Shown: positions 15,527-23,015 of the stretch, piece by piece | Layout: each line of letters opens with the position of its first letter | How positions within the stretch are numbered: position 1 is the first letter of the stretch | Assembly (NCBI RefSeq): GCF_000025965.1 | Contig: NC_006513.1 | Span: 3,687,400 to 3,751,399, forward strand | Length of the DNA stretch: 64,000 nucleotides | Origin: Aromatoleum aromaticum EbN1 | GTDB taxonomy: Bacteria > Pseudomonadota > Gammaproteobacteria > Burkholderiales > Rhodocyclaceae | Direction of reading: 5' to 3' | The notes under the pieces: generated by a model | Seen by the model: the letters and a program-made list of their open reading frames with translations, nothing else | The model's database searches: none | Told to the model about the DNA's origin: nothing | Program-made: the position numbers and the translations under genes

Positions 15527-16615
15527 ATGATGCAGGATTTACGCCCGCCCGCGCGTCTTCCATTACTCGTGCTCGGAATGCTTTCGCTGGTCGGAGGCGT
15601 CCTGGCGGGGCTGTCGCGGCTGGCGCTCGACATGCCGGTTTTTGCCGCGACCCAGGCCGGCCTGCACGGCGCACTGATGATCGCCGCGTTTTTCGGTACG
15701 GTGATCAGCCTCGAGCGCGCGGTCGCTCTGGCAAGAATGTGGGCCTACCTCGCACCGGCGTGTGCCGGCGCGGGCGGATTGGCCCTTCTCGCCGGAGCGC
15801 CCACGCTGCTTGCGCAGGTGTTTTTCGTTGCGGCTGCGTTGATACTCGTCCTCGGCAGCGTTCAGGTGATGCGGCGCCAGACGGTGTTGTTTACCGTGGT
15901 GCTGGCGGTGGGAGCGCTGTGCTGGCTGGTCGGCAATCTGGCGTGGCTGATCGAAAACAATGTTCAGGCCGCAGTGCCGTGGTGGCTGGGATTCCTGGTG
16001 CTGACGATCGCCGGCGAACGCCTGGAACTGACACGTTTCCTGCCGTCGCGGCCTGCGGCGGCTCCGCTTTTCAGCGTCGCAGTCGCAGTCGTGCTGGGGG
16101 GAGCCGCGACGTCGTTGTGGCGCGAGGAGACCGGTCTGGCGATCTTTGCCGGCGGACTGCTTTTTCTGGCCGCGTGGTTGCTGCGCTACGACATCGCGCG
16201 TCACAATGCCCGCCAGAAGGGGCTCACACGCTTCATCGCGATCTGTCTGCTGTCGGGTTATGCGTGGCTCGCAGTGGGAGCCCTGTTGGGACTGGGGAAC
16301 AGCTTCGCGCCAGGTGCTGCGATGCGCGACGCCGCACTCCATGCGATCACACTCGGGTTCGTGTTTGCCATGGTGTTCGGCCACGCACCGATCATTTTCC
16401 CCGCGATTGCGAGAGTGAAGCTTCCGTACCACCCGGTGTTTTACCTGCCGCTCGCCGCGCTGCACGTATCGCTCGCGACCCGCATCATCGGAAGCGCGGG
16501 AGAGTGGTACGCGCTGCGGCAACTGGGGGCGGTGCTGAATGGCGTCGCGTTGCTGCTGTTCATCGTGACGATGGTCACGAGCGTGCTTCGCGGACGAAAG
16601 CGGGGCAGAGTGTAA
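15527..16615 (+). CDS. NnrS-like polytopic membrane protein
   Basis: A 362-residue protein of about ten to twelve hydrophobic segments. The region HAITLGFVFAMVFGHAPIIFPAI, with two histidines inside helices, matches the haem/copper-binding NnrS family, whose members lessen nitric oxide stress in denitrifiers. Two adjacent ATG codons (15527 and 15530) follow an AGGTT; a GTG at 15488 would add 13 polar residues. It is 122 bases downstream of the DUF59 gene with no FNR box seen between. The match to NnrS is from layout and motif only, so a more general heme-copper-like call remains possible. Confidence 0.72.
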   Translation: MMQDLRPPARLPLLVLGMLSLVGGVLAGLSRLALDMPVFAATQAGLHGALMIAAFFGTVISLERAVALARMWAYLAPACAGAGGLALLAGAPTLLAQVFFVAAALILVLGSVQVMRRQTVLFTVVLAVGALCWLVGNLAWLIENNVQAAVPWWLGFLVLTIAGERLELTRFLPSRPAAAPLFSVAVAVVLGGAATSLWREETGLAIFAGGLLFLAAWLLRYDIARHNARQKGLTRFIAICLLSGYAWLAVGALLGLGNSFAPGAAMRDAALHAITLGFVFAMVFGHAPIIFPAIARVKLPYHPVFYLPLAALHVSLATRIIGSAGEWYALRQLGAVLNGVALLLFIVTMVTSVLRGRKRGRV

Positions 16616-16704
16616 GGCTCCAGGCCCGGTGGGGAGGTGAGGGGCGAAGTTTCAGGGCCCCTCCGGGGCGGCCTCCAGCCGCGGAGAATCGAACGGTGGG
16701 CCGA

Positions 16705-17466
16705 TCAGGGGGGCGTCGGCGTCCCCGTTGGGAAGACCTTGCGATAGATCGACTCGCTGGCGTAAGCCATCACGGGAAGAGTTACCGGCAGGAGCAGGGG
16801 GATCACGATTGACAGCATGATTGTCGCTGCGAGGATTAACCCCCACAGCATGTTCGTAAAAAAGCTGTGGAAAACCGCGCGTACGCTCGCATTGACCGCA
16901 ACGACGAGGCCCGCACGGCGCTCGATCAACAGTGGTACCGCGTACGCGGTGACGAAAAACACGATCAGCGCGAAAAATCCTCCCGCAATCGATACCCCAA
17001 GATGAAACCGCAGCACGGCACCCGACAGCGGAAGCAGCAGACTCCAGTCGGAGTTGCTGTCACCGACCATGAAACTATAGAGGATGCCGGCGTCGGTCAT
17101 CCAGATCGCGAACACGAAACCGCAGACCAGCATCAAGCCCCAGAGATCCCGCGGGGTATTCACAAAGCCGGCGGCGACGTCTCGAATCCCGGGCTTGCGG
17201 CCCCTGCGGCACACTCTTGAAATCGCAAAAAATCCGGCGAGCAGGCCTGGTGCGATGAGCATGAATCCGCCGATAAGCGGTAGTCCCATAGGGCCGAACC
17301 CGAGACTCACCAGCGCGCCCAGCAGACCGACGCCCGCAAGCATGAAAGTTCCGGCGTACACCACGCTGATCAGCGGTGCCGACAGGAATACGCGCAAACC
17401 TTCGCTCACGGCTGTGGCGATTTGCACGGGCCGGATATGCTGTGGTTGCGGGCGGGTAACGTTCAT
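16705..17466 (-). CDS. DUF2189/BPSS1780-like membrane protein
   Basis: A 253-residue protein with six hydrophobic segments and Arg-rich cytoplasmic turns (RVCRRGRKPGIRDVAAGF). The arrangement fits the DUF2189 / BPSS1780-type integral membrane proteins common in Beta- and Alphaproteobacteria, whose function is unknown. The start lies in front of a short hydrophilic segment MNVTRPQPQHIRPVQIA. It converges with the NnrS-like gene (89 bases between stops, holding only a weak 7-pair hairpin at 16639-16663) and diverges from the cytochrome gene, so the 240-base region before the cytochrome serves both promoters. Confidence 0.7.
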   Translation of the reverse strand: MNVTRPQPQHIRPVQIATAVSEGLRVFLSAPLISVVYAGTFMLAGVGLLGALVSLGFGPMGLPLIGGFMLIAPGLLAGFFAISRVCRRGRKPGIRDVAAGFVNTPRDLWGLMLVCGFVFAIWMTDAGILYSFMVGDSNSDWSLLLPLSGAVLRFHLGVSIAGGFFALIVFFVTAYAVPLLIERRAGLVVAVNASVRAVFHSFFTNMLWGLILAATIMLSIVIPLLLPVTLPVMAYASESIYRKVFPTGTPTPP

Positions 17467-17608
17467 CCGGAAGGCTCACAACGATTCAGGATCAATTTTG
17501 CTCCGACGCGCCTTTTCACTCCACGATACACATCAATTGCGCGAACGGATGGGAAAAGTTGTAGGGTCACGAGGCCCCGAGTCGAGTGCCTGAGTAGAAT
17601 TTTCCGAC

Positions 17609-17622
17609 TTGATTTACATCAA
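17609..17622. promoter_or_regulatory. FNR/ANR/DNR box, exact consensus
   Basis: TTGATTTACATCAA matches TTGAT-N4-ATCAA without mismatch. Its centre lies about 92 bases upstream of the cytochrome ATG; placing it at -41.5 puts transcription start near 17657 with a GATAGGAT-like -10. This predicts induction under low oxygen or by NO-responsive DNR. Confidence 0.85.
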
Positions 17623-17707
17623 CTTGGGGGGCATACGTACACGATAGGATCCGTAGTTTTCATTCGGGGTAATGCAAATACTCATCCCCATATAACAGGA
17701 GATCATA

Positions 17708-18190
17708 ATGAAAAAATCTGCAGTGATTATTGCGGCATCGCTCGCCGCCCTTTTGTCTGCTTGCGGAGAGAAGGAAAGCGACGTTCCTGCAGCTCCCGCG
17801 ACGACTCCCGCCCCGGCAGCCCCCGAGGCCCCGGCGACCCCGCCCGCGTCGGAAGCTCCGGCAGCCCCTGCAGCACCGGCCACTTCCGAAGCGCCCGCAG
17901 CAGCGCCGACCGCCCCGGCTGCACCGGCCGCGTCCGCAGCAGACGGAGCCAAGGTCTTTAACAAGACGTGTTCGCTGTGCCATGCAGCAGGTGTCGCCGG
18001 CGCACCGAAGCCGGGCGACAAGGCCGACTGGGGCCCACGTATCGCCCAAGGCAAGGACATCCTTTACAAGCACGCGCTCGAAGGGTTCACCGGTTCGAAA
18101 GGCATGATGCCCCCGCGTGGTGGTGGTGCTTCGCTGACCGACGAGGAAGTCAAGGCGGCCGTCGATTACATGGTTGGAAAGTCGAGCTGA
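17708..18190 (+). CDS. Lipoprotein c-type cytochrome (c5-like) with Ala/Pro linker
   Basis: A 160-residue electron carrier. The lipobox ends at Cys19 (ALLSAC), so the mature protein should be lipid-anchored facing the periplasm. Residues about 27-78 are an Ala/Pro/Glu tether; the haem site is Cys88-x-x-Cys91-His92 and the likely axial methionine is in GMMPPRGG (133-134). AGGAG lies six bases before the ATG. An exact FNR box and a strong terminator frame it as a single-gene unit. It could carry electrons to nitrous oxide reductase or another periplasmic reductase; the adjacency to nos genes (convergent) suggests this but does not prove it. Confidence 0.9.
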   Translation: MKKSAVIIAASLAALLSACGEKESDVPAAPATTPAPAAPEAPATPPASEAPAAPAAPATSEAPAAAPTAPAAPAASAADGAKVFNKTCSLCHAAGVAGAPKPGDKADWGPRIAQGKDILYKHALEGFTGSKGMMPPRGGGASLTDEEVKAAVDYMVGKSS

Positions 18191-18244
18191 TTTCGACGGC
18201 GACTGACGGTCGTCGCCTCCTCGGGGGCGACCGGCAGCAAATGA

Positions 18245-18272
18245 GGGGCGATCCAATCGCCCCTTTTTTTTT
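18245..18272 (+). terminator. Rho-independent terminator of the cytochrome gene
   Basis: GGGGCGAT, loop CCA, ATCGCCCC forms a perfect eight-pair stem, followed by nine T residues. It lies 55 bases after the cytochrome stop and before the convergent end of the nos cluster. Confidence 0.92.
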
Positions 18273-18325
18273 GGGGTGGAGCTGCAGCCGCGGCGTACGT
18301 TCGCTCCCGCAGTCGCTCGCACCGG

Positions 18326-18691
18326 TCAGGCTTCGCTCTCGATCCCCAGCATCGGATTGTCGAGCAGCGCATGAATCAACTGCGCAACGTTGTCGGCGGG
18401 AGTCTGGTCGGGACGGGTCACCGGATCGGCATGCGCCCGGCCGTCGGCATCGTGAAGGTGGTTCGGAAAAGTTGCCAGATCGCGGTGCAGCGGGGCGGTG
18501 TCGATCCCGGCTTCGGCGTCGCCCTGTGTCCAGCGCAGTGAATAGGCGTCGGGCGCAGCGTAACGGACGGTCAGCGTGACGCCGTTTTCGAGCGTCGCGA
18601 TCAATGCGTCCTGTTTCTGCTCGATGGGCACTGCAAGGCGTTCTCCGAAGCGCTTTTCGATGGTTGCCGCAAGTTCGATGTGCAGGCTCAT
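18326..18691 (-). CDS. Small protein resembling TumE-type (DUF6516) toxins
   Basis: A 121-residue soluble protein, last gene of the nos transcription unit. The segment DTAPLHRDLATFPNHLHDADG, followed by a C-terminal helix with AQLIHALLDNPML, has the spacing I associate with TumE-type (DUF6516) proteins, normally partnered by an HTH antitoxin. Other parts match weakly. Its ATG overlaps the stop of the upstream 90-residue gene (ATGA); an in-frame ATG at 18715 lies within that gene. Because it is translationally coupled to nos accessory genes it may instead serve N2O respiration. No function is established; the toxin link is a pattern-based guess. Confidence 0.6.
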   Translation of the reverse strand: MSLHIELAATIEKRFGERLAVPIEQKQDALIATLENGVTLTVRYAAPDAYSLRWTQGDAEAGIDTAPLHRDLATFPNHLHDADGRAHADPVTRPDQTPADNVAQLIHALLDNPMLGIESEA

Positions 18692-18960
18692 TTGCGACCG
18701 ATCTCCTTCAGGCATTCGGCGAGCATCGCGCGTACGGTCTCTCGCGTGTCGGAGAGGATGCGCGCACTGAGGTAGTGTTCGTAGGCGGGGTGTTCGGGAA
18801 CGGCGCTGGTGTAGATCTGCTCGAGCAGTGCGATTTCGTCCGCCACGCCGTAGCTTTTCAGGATCGCGTCGCGGTTCTCGCGCAGTTCGTAGATCAGGCG
18901 CGAGAGCTGTTCGAGCTGGATCGCATCTTCAGGTTCGAAGTCGTTGTAGAAATTGGCCAT
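18688..18960 (-). CDS. Small unrecognised protein of the nos unit
   Basis: A 90-residue, acidic, mostly helical soluble protein (MANFYNDFEPEDAIQLEQ at the N-terminus; ARILSDTRETVRAMLAE near the C-terminus). No signal peptide or cysteine is present and no domain is recognised. The ATG at 18960 sits two bases beyond the nosL stop; a GTG at 18966 is also in frame. Its own stop overlaps the next start. The overlaps imply co-translation with nosL and the TumE-like gene; it could be the partner of the latter, but no helix-turn-helix typical of TumA is evident. Confidence 0.6.
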   Translation of the reverse strand: MANFYNDFEPEDAIQLEQLSRLIYELRENRDAILKSYGVADEIALLEQIYTSAVPEHPAYEHYLSARILSDTRETVRAMLAECLKEIGRK

Positions 18961-18962
18961 GG

Positions 18963-19520
18963 TCACATACCTTGATCATGGAGCACGCCGCCGTCCAGTA
19001 CTGCCATGGCAGGCGTGACGTCGGCAAATGCGACGACCTTGCCGCCATGCTCCGTGGCGAATTTCTGCGCGTCCCCTTCGAGGGCGAACGAAGCGATCGT
19101 CGGCCCCATCGAGCCGTGCCGCGAACTGCCGTGGACGTACCAGGCGGCTTTCGCGTCGATCCAGTTGTCGCGCGGTTCGGCCCAGTCGGCTTTGCCCATG
19201 TCCTGGACAAACAGGGTGCGCACCTGCCTCACCTGCTCGGGCTTGAAGTAGATCGCGAACATTTCGACGGTGTCACAGAAGAAATCGGGTTCGGCGCGGT
19301 CGGCGTAGTGAATCTGCGCTTTCGGGCCCGGGTAGTCGGCGAGCAGCATGCCGTCGAGCGTGCAGGAGGTGCTGCGGTCGATCTCGACCGGGACGAGCGC
19401 GGCAGGCCCGTCGGTTTTTCCGCACGCGGCGAGCAGCGTCGCGGCGAAACAGACAACGAGCAGGTGGCGTACGAGCGAGCTGCGTAGCGGATTGGCGGAG
19501 GGGCGTCTTTGCGCGTTCAT
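18963..19520 (-). CDS. nosL: NosL, copper-binding lipoprotein
   Basis: A 185-residue outer-facing lipoprotein that hands Cu(I) to the NosDFY complex for CuZ assembly of nitrous oxide reductase. The lipobox LLAAC ends at Cys33 and the mature domain keeps the family segments DGMLLADYPGPKAQI and FFCDTVEMF, whose Met and Cys residues bind copper in characterised NosL. The N-terminus before the hydrophobic core is long and basic. The start at 19520 overlaps the nosY stop (ATGA); a longer frame to 19565 runs inside nosY. Position directly after nosY is the standard order. Confidence 0.92.
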   Translation of the reverse strand: MNAQRRPSANPLRSSLVRHLLVVCFAATLLAACGKTDGPAALVPVEIDRSTSCTLDGMLLADYPGPKAQIHYADRAEPDFFCDTVEMFAIYFKPEQVRQVRTLFVQDMGKADWAEPRDNWIDAKAAWYVHGSSRHGSMGPTIASFALEGDAQKFATEHGGKVVAFADVTPAMAVLDGGVLHDQGM

Positions 19521-20332
19521 TTGCGAAATCTCCAGGTGGCGACAGCGAGCGGTGTCACGATCCATGCCAGCATCACCAAGCCGAGCAGCCAGGGCTCTGC
19601 GAGCGTGCGGGGGAAAACGGTGGCGAGCCCGTACAGCGTGCGGACGTCGTCGAGCGTGAAGATGTTGAGGATGCGGAACACGTCGGCGGGGTTGAGCAGC
19701 AGCAGGTAGGGAAAAATCTGGCCGCCGTAGCTGCCCCCAGTGACGACCAGCGCGCCGAGCAGCAGCAGGTCGAACACCAGCACGAAAAAGAACCAGGCCG
19801 CGATCGCCAGGCCGGAAGCACGCGTACGGTCGGCAGCGAACACCGACAGCATCACCGCGATGCTCAGGAAAGCCATTCCGAGCAGCACCGAGCTCGCCAT
19901 GAAGCCGAAGTAGTGGAACAGCGCTGGGAGGTCCAGTTGCGCCGCGAGCACGACGGCGACGAGGCCGAAGCCGGCAATCGTCGAGAAAGCGAGCGCCGCC
20001 GCGAGGCCGAGATATTTGCCGAGCAACAGCTCGAAGCGGGTGATCGGCATCGACAGCAGCAGGTCGAGCGAACCGCGCTCGCGCTCGCCGACGATCGCAT
20101 CGAAGCCGAGCACCAGCGCGATCAGCGGGATCAGGTAGATCACGAGGCTCACGAGGCTCGCAATCGTCACGCCGATCGAACGAAACCCGACCGCGCCCTG
20201 CTGCGCACCGCCGAAATATGCGATCACCAGCGCGAACACCGTGAACACGAGCGCCACCGCGAGCACCCAGCGATTGCGGATGCGGTCCCAGAATTCCTTG
20301 CCGGCGATCGTGCCGATCTGTCGCAATTCCAT
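19517..20332 (-). CDS. nosY: NosY, ABC permease for NosZ maturation
   Basis: A 271-residue inner-membrane permease with six predicted helices, partner of NosF and the periplasmic NosD in the NosDFY complex that drives copper-sulfide centre assembly. The cytoplasmic coupling segment GFDAIVGERERGSLDLLLSMPITR is typical of ABC-2 permeases and is well conserved in NosY. The ATG at 20332 follows the nosF stop by four bases; a frame extending to 20542 lies within nosF. Order F-Y-L matches other denitrifiers. Confidence 0.93.
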   Translation of the reverse strand: MELRQIGTIAGKEFWDRIRNRWVLAVALVFTVFALVIAYFGGAQQGAVGFRSIGVTIASLVSLVIYLIPLIALVLGFDAIVGERERGSLDLLLSMPITRFELLLGKYLGLAAALAFSTIAGFGLVAVVLAAQLDLPALFHYFGFMASSVLLGMAFLSIAVMLSVFAADRTRASGLAIAAWFFFVLVFDLLLLGALVVTGGSYGGQIFPYLLLLNPADVFRILNIFTLDDVRTLYGLATVFPRTLAEPWLLGLVMLAWIVTPLAVATWRFRK

Positions 20333-20336
20333 ATGA

Positions 20337-21287
20337 TCAATCCGAAAAACCGAAGAACACGTCCTCGAGCGACGGTTCGTGGACGTGAAGGTCGAGCACC
20401 TTGTCGCCGAGCGACGCGAGCGCCTGCAGCACGAGCATCTTTGCGTCGCGCCGGCATTGCACTGCGACGTGATCGTCGCGGGCTTCGACCGCGGTGACCG
20501 GCAGATGGCCCAACACCGTGCGGACGCATTCGAAATCGGCACGCGGCAGCCGCACCTGGAACCACAGCGGCAGATCCATCTTCTCGCGCAGCGTCTGCAC
20601 CGTACCGATTGCCTGCACCTTGCCGGCCGCCATGATCGCCAGCCGATCGACCCGCTCCTGAATCTCGGCGAGGATGTGCGAAGTCAGGATCATCGTCACG
20701 CCGTCTGCCTTGAGGCCGCGCAGGATCAGGTAGAACTCACGGATCGCTTCGGGATCGAGGCCGTTGGTCGGCTCGTCGAGGAACAGGAGCTGCGGGCGGC
20801 CGAGCAGGGCCTGCGCGAAGCCGAGCCGCTGACGCATTCCTTTCGAGTATTCCCGGACGCGCCGCCCGGCCGCATGCGTGAGGCCGACGCGCTCGAGGAC
20901 CGGGGCGCACTCGTTCGCCGGCACGCGCTTGAGGCGGGCGAAGAACCGCAGCGTCTCGATGCCGGTGAGGTTGTCGTAGAGCACGACGTTTTCCGGCAGA
21001 TAGCCGATCCTGCGCCGCACGGCGCGAAAGCCACCGCCGCTCACCGGCGCACCGTCGATGCGGATGTCGCCCGATGTCATCGGGACCAGTCCGAGCATCA
21101 TCTTGAACAGCGTGCTCTTGCCCGCGCCATTGTGACCGATCAGCCCGAACAGCTCGCCGCGGCCGACGTCGAGGTCGACGCCGTCCACAGCATGAATGGC
21201 ACCGTAATGCCTGGTCGCGCCGCGCACGGCGACCATCGCGGCCAGATCGGCGGCGCGCTCAGCGTGTGGCGGGGGAGTGCTTGTCAC
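20337..21287 (-). CDS. nosF: NosF, ABC ATPase for NosZ maturation
   Basis: A 316-residue ATPase with Walker A GHNGAGKST (51-59), signature YSKGMRQRL (the NosF/DrrA form with SKG in place of SGG), and Walker B LLFLDEPTNGLD. A C-terminal regulatory domain of about 90 residues follows. The GTG at 21287 has GGAG eight bases upstream and overlaps the end of nosD by 29 bases; an ATG at 21236 is a possible internal start that would drop a 17-residue N-terminal tail. It energises NosY in the copper-site maturation complex. Confidence 0.93.
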   Translation of the reverse strand: MTSTPPPHAERAADLAAMVAVRGATRHYGAIHAVDGVDLDVGRGELFGLIGHNGAGKSTLFKMMLGLVPMTSGDIRIDGAPVSGGGFRAVRRRIGYLPENVVLYDNLTGIETLRFFARLKRVPANECAPVLERVGLTHAAGRRVREYSKGMRQRLGFAQALLGRPQLLFLDEPTNGLDPEAIREFYLILRGLKADGVTMILTSHILAEIQERVDRLAIMAAGKVQAIGTVQTLREKMDLPLWFQVRLPRADFECVRTVLGHLPVTAVEARDDHVAVQCRRDAKMLVLQALASLGDKVLDLHVHEPSLEDVFFGFSD

Positions 21288-22545
21288 GCCATTTGCTCCA
21301 GTTCTCGTGTTCTGGCCGCATGCGCGGCTTCGGGTCGACGATGCTCGGGGCGCGCAGCAGCGGGAACTGCTGGCCGACGAGCCGCAGCGTCTGAACTGCG
21401 GGGCTCGCGAGCAGAAGTTTCATCATCGGGTGTTGCCAGGACAAGCGATCGACCAGATCGTTGGCTTCGTATGGAACATCCCCGTGGCCATCGCCGTTGC
21501 GGTCCCAGCCAAGATAATTGCTCCAGTAATTGCCGTCCTTGACGCCCCACAATTCGTCGCGCGCCGCGACGTAGCGGACCTGTTCGCGATTCGTGATGAA
21601 GTCGTTGCTCTCGACCTGGTTGTGCTTCGATCCCGCCCACAGGTGCGTGCCGACGATGTTGTCGACGACGAGGTTGTTGCGCAGCACATTGAATTCAGCG
21701 TCGTAGATGAAGAAACCGCGCTGGTTGCCGGCGACGACGTTGCCTTCGACGACCGAGTCCTGCAGCGTGCGCAGCATGATGCCGTGGTCGGAATTGCCCC
21801 ACGCACGGTTGTTCCTGACGATCTGCCGGCGCGCCATCATCAGCGCGAGTCCACCGCGGTTGTGGTAGGACTCGTTGTCCTCCCAGCGGTTGTCGTTCGA
21901 ATTCATGTAATGCGTACCGTAGCGCACGTCGTGGATGCGATTACCGGTGAATTCCGCGTGATGGGAGACGTCGACATAGATGCCGTCGCGGACGAAGCTG
22001 ATGTGGTTGTTGCGGATTTTGGCCCCGGTCGTGTTGTAGAGCTGGATGCCGTTGCCGCGGCTCGCGGACCGGTAATCGCGCTTGCCGGTGATCACGTTCC
22101 CGTCGATCACGACGTCCTTGACGCCCTCGATCCACACTCCGAACAGGTTGTACGTGAGTTCGCAGTTACGCACCACCGCGCGCTCGGCGCCGGCTTTTAT
22201 ATAGATGCCCGCGTTCTGTTCGCCCAGCTTGTCCCCGGAGTTCGATACGATGAGGCCTTCGATCGTCACGTCCGGCGCAGTGATGCGGATGACATCCCCG
22301 ATCCCGCCCGCATCGAGCGTGGGACGGTCGATGCCGCGCAGCGTGAGCGGCTTGTCGATCCGCACTCCGCCTGTGTAACGGCCGCGGGCGAGGGTGATCG
22401 TGTCGCCCGCTGCAGCGCGCTCGATCGCCGGCTGCAGCGGATCCCCAGGCTTGAGGTGCCAGGTTGCCGCGTGCGCCGAGCCGCCGAGGAATAGCGCGAG
22501 CAGTGCCAGCCGCGCGGCGGCGCGTGCTCCGAAAAGCAGCTTCAT
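21259..22545 (-). CDS. nosD: NosD, periplasmic beta-helix maturation factor
   Basis: A 428-residue exported protein: signal peptide MKLLFGARAAARLALLALFLGG ending SAHA, then repeated right-handed beta-helix turns (CASH/PbH1 repeats) visible as recurring blocks such as NCELTYNLFGVWIEG, IRNNHISFVRDGIYVDVS and VRNNRAWGNSDHGIML. NosD receives copper from NosL and delivers it to apo-NosZ in association with NosFY. AAGGG eight bases before the ATG supports the start. It lies between an unassigned membrane protein and nosF. Confidence 0.94.
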   Translation of the reverse strand: MKLLFGARAAARLALLALFLGGSAHAATWHLKPGDPLQPAIERAAAGDTITLARGRYTGGVRIDKPLTLRGIDRPTLDAGGIGDVIRITAPDVTIEGLIVSNSGDKLGEQNAGIYIKAGAERAVVRNCELTYNLFGVWIEGVKDVVIDGNVITGKRDYRSASRGNGIQLYNTTGAKIRNNHISFVRDGIYVDVSHHAEFTGNRIHDVRYGTHYMNSNDNRWEDNESYHNRGGLALMMARRQIVRNNRAWGNSDHGIMLRTLQDSVVEGNVVAGNQRGFFIYDAEFNVLRNNLVVDNIVGTHLWAGSKHNQVESNDFITNREQVRYVAARDELWGVKDGNYWSNYLGWDRNGDGHGDVPYEANDLVDRLSWQHPMMKLLLASPAVQTLRLVGQQFPLLRAPSIVDPKPRMRPEHENWSKWRDKHSPATR

Positions 22546-22561
22546 CGCACCCTTGGCCGTG

Positions 22562-22990
22562 TCACAGTACCAGCAGGCCGAACGATTTCAGCGCAATGAA
22601 GAGAGCCGCACCGATCAGGAGGTTTTTGAAGCCGACGTAGCAGATCATGTCCATCGTGTTGGCGACGCGATAGCGCCGCCCCCACCACGGCCCTTCCTTG
22701 ACGTACGGCTTCGAGCCGAGGCGCACGATGACTTCGAACACGCTCCAGCCGAACCACCAGCCGATGACTGCACCAGCATGAAGCTGGCCCATCGCCGCGA
22801 GCACCCAGACGAGGCTGGCGGCAACTGCAATGGCCAAGCCGGCGGCGTGGACCGCCCGCTGCTGCTGGAAACCCGCACGGCTCCACGGCCAGAGGTGATC
22901 CCATATTTCTGCGGCAAGGTGACCGATCACGCCTTCGTGATCCGCGTAACGCGGCTTGGCGGGATCCGTCGGCATCGTCGGATTGATCAT
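22562..22990 (-). CDS. Unassigned membrane protein between nosR and nosD
   Basis: A 142-residue protein with an N-terminal hydrophilic part (MINPTMPTDPAKPRYADHEG), then three hydrophobic segments in the central and C-terminal regions, and many Trp residues (WDHLWPWSRAG, WWFGW, GPWWG). No cysteine pair, haem or metal motif is obvious. The ATG at 22990 is 25 bases after the nosR stop, and the gene ends 16 bases before nosD, so it is within the nos unit. It is not one of the standard nosRZDFYLX products that I know. A role in N2O reductase electron supply or maturation is inferred only from position. Confidence 0.75.
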   Translation of the reverse strand: MINPTMPTDPAKPRYADHEGVIGHLAAEIWDHLWPWSRAGFQQQRAVHAAGLAIAVAASLVWVLAAMGQLHAGAVIGWWFGWSVFEVIVRLGSKPYVKEGPWWGRRYRVANTMDMICYVGFKNLLIGAALFIALKSFGLLVL

Positions 22991-23015
22991 TTCGACTCTC
23001 CAAATCCTGCAGCGA

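Noticed and set aside
16639..16663. Hairpin between the NnrS-like gene and the DUF2189-like gene
   Set aside because: Only seven pairs, no T run, in very G/C-rich DNA; too weak to call a terminator.
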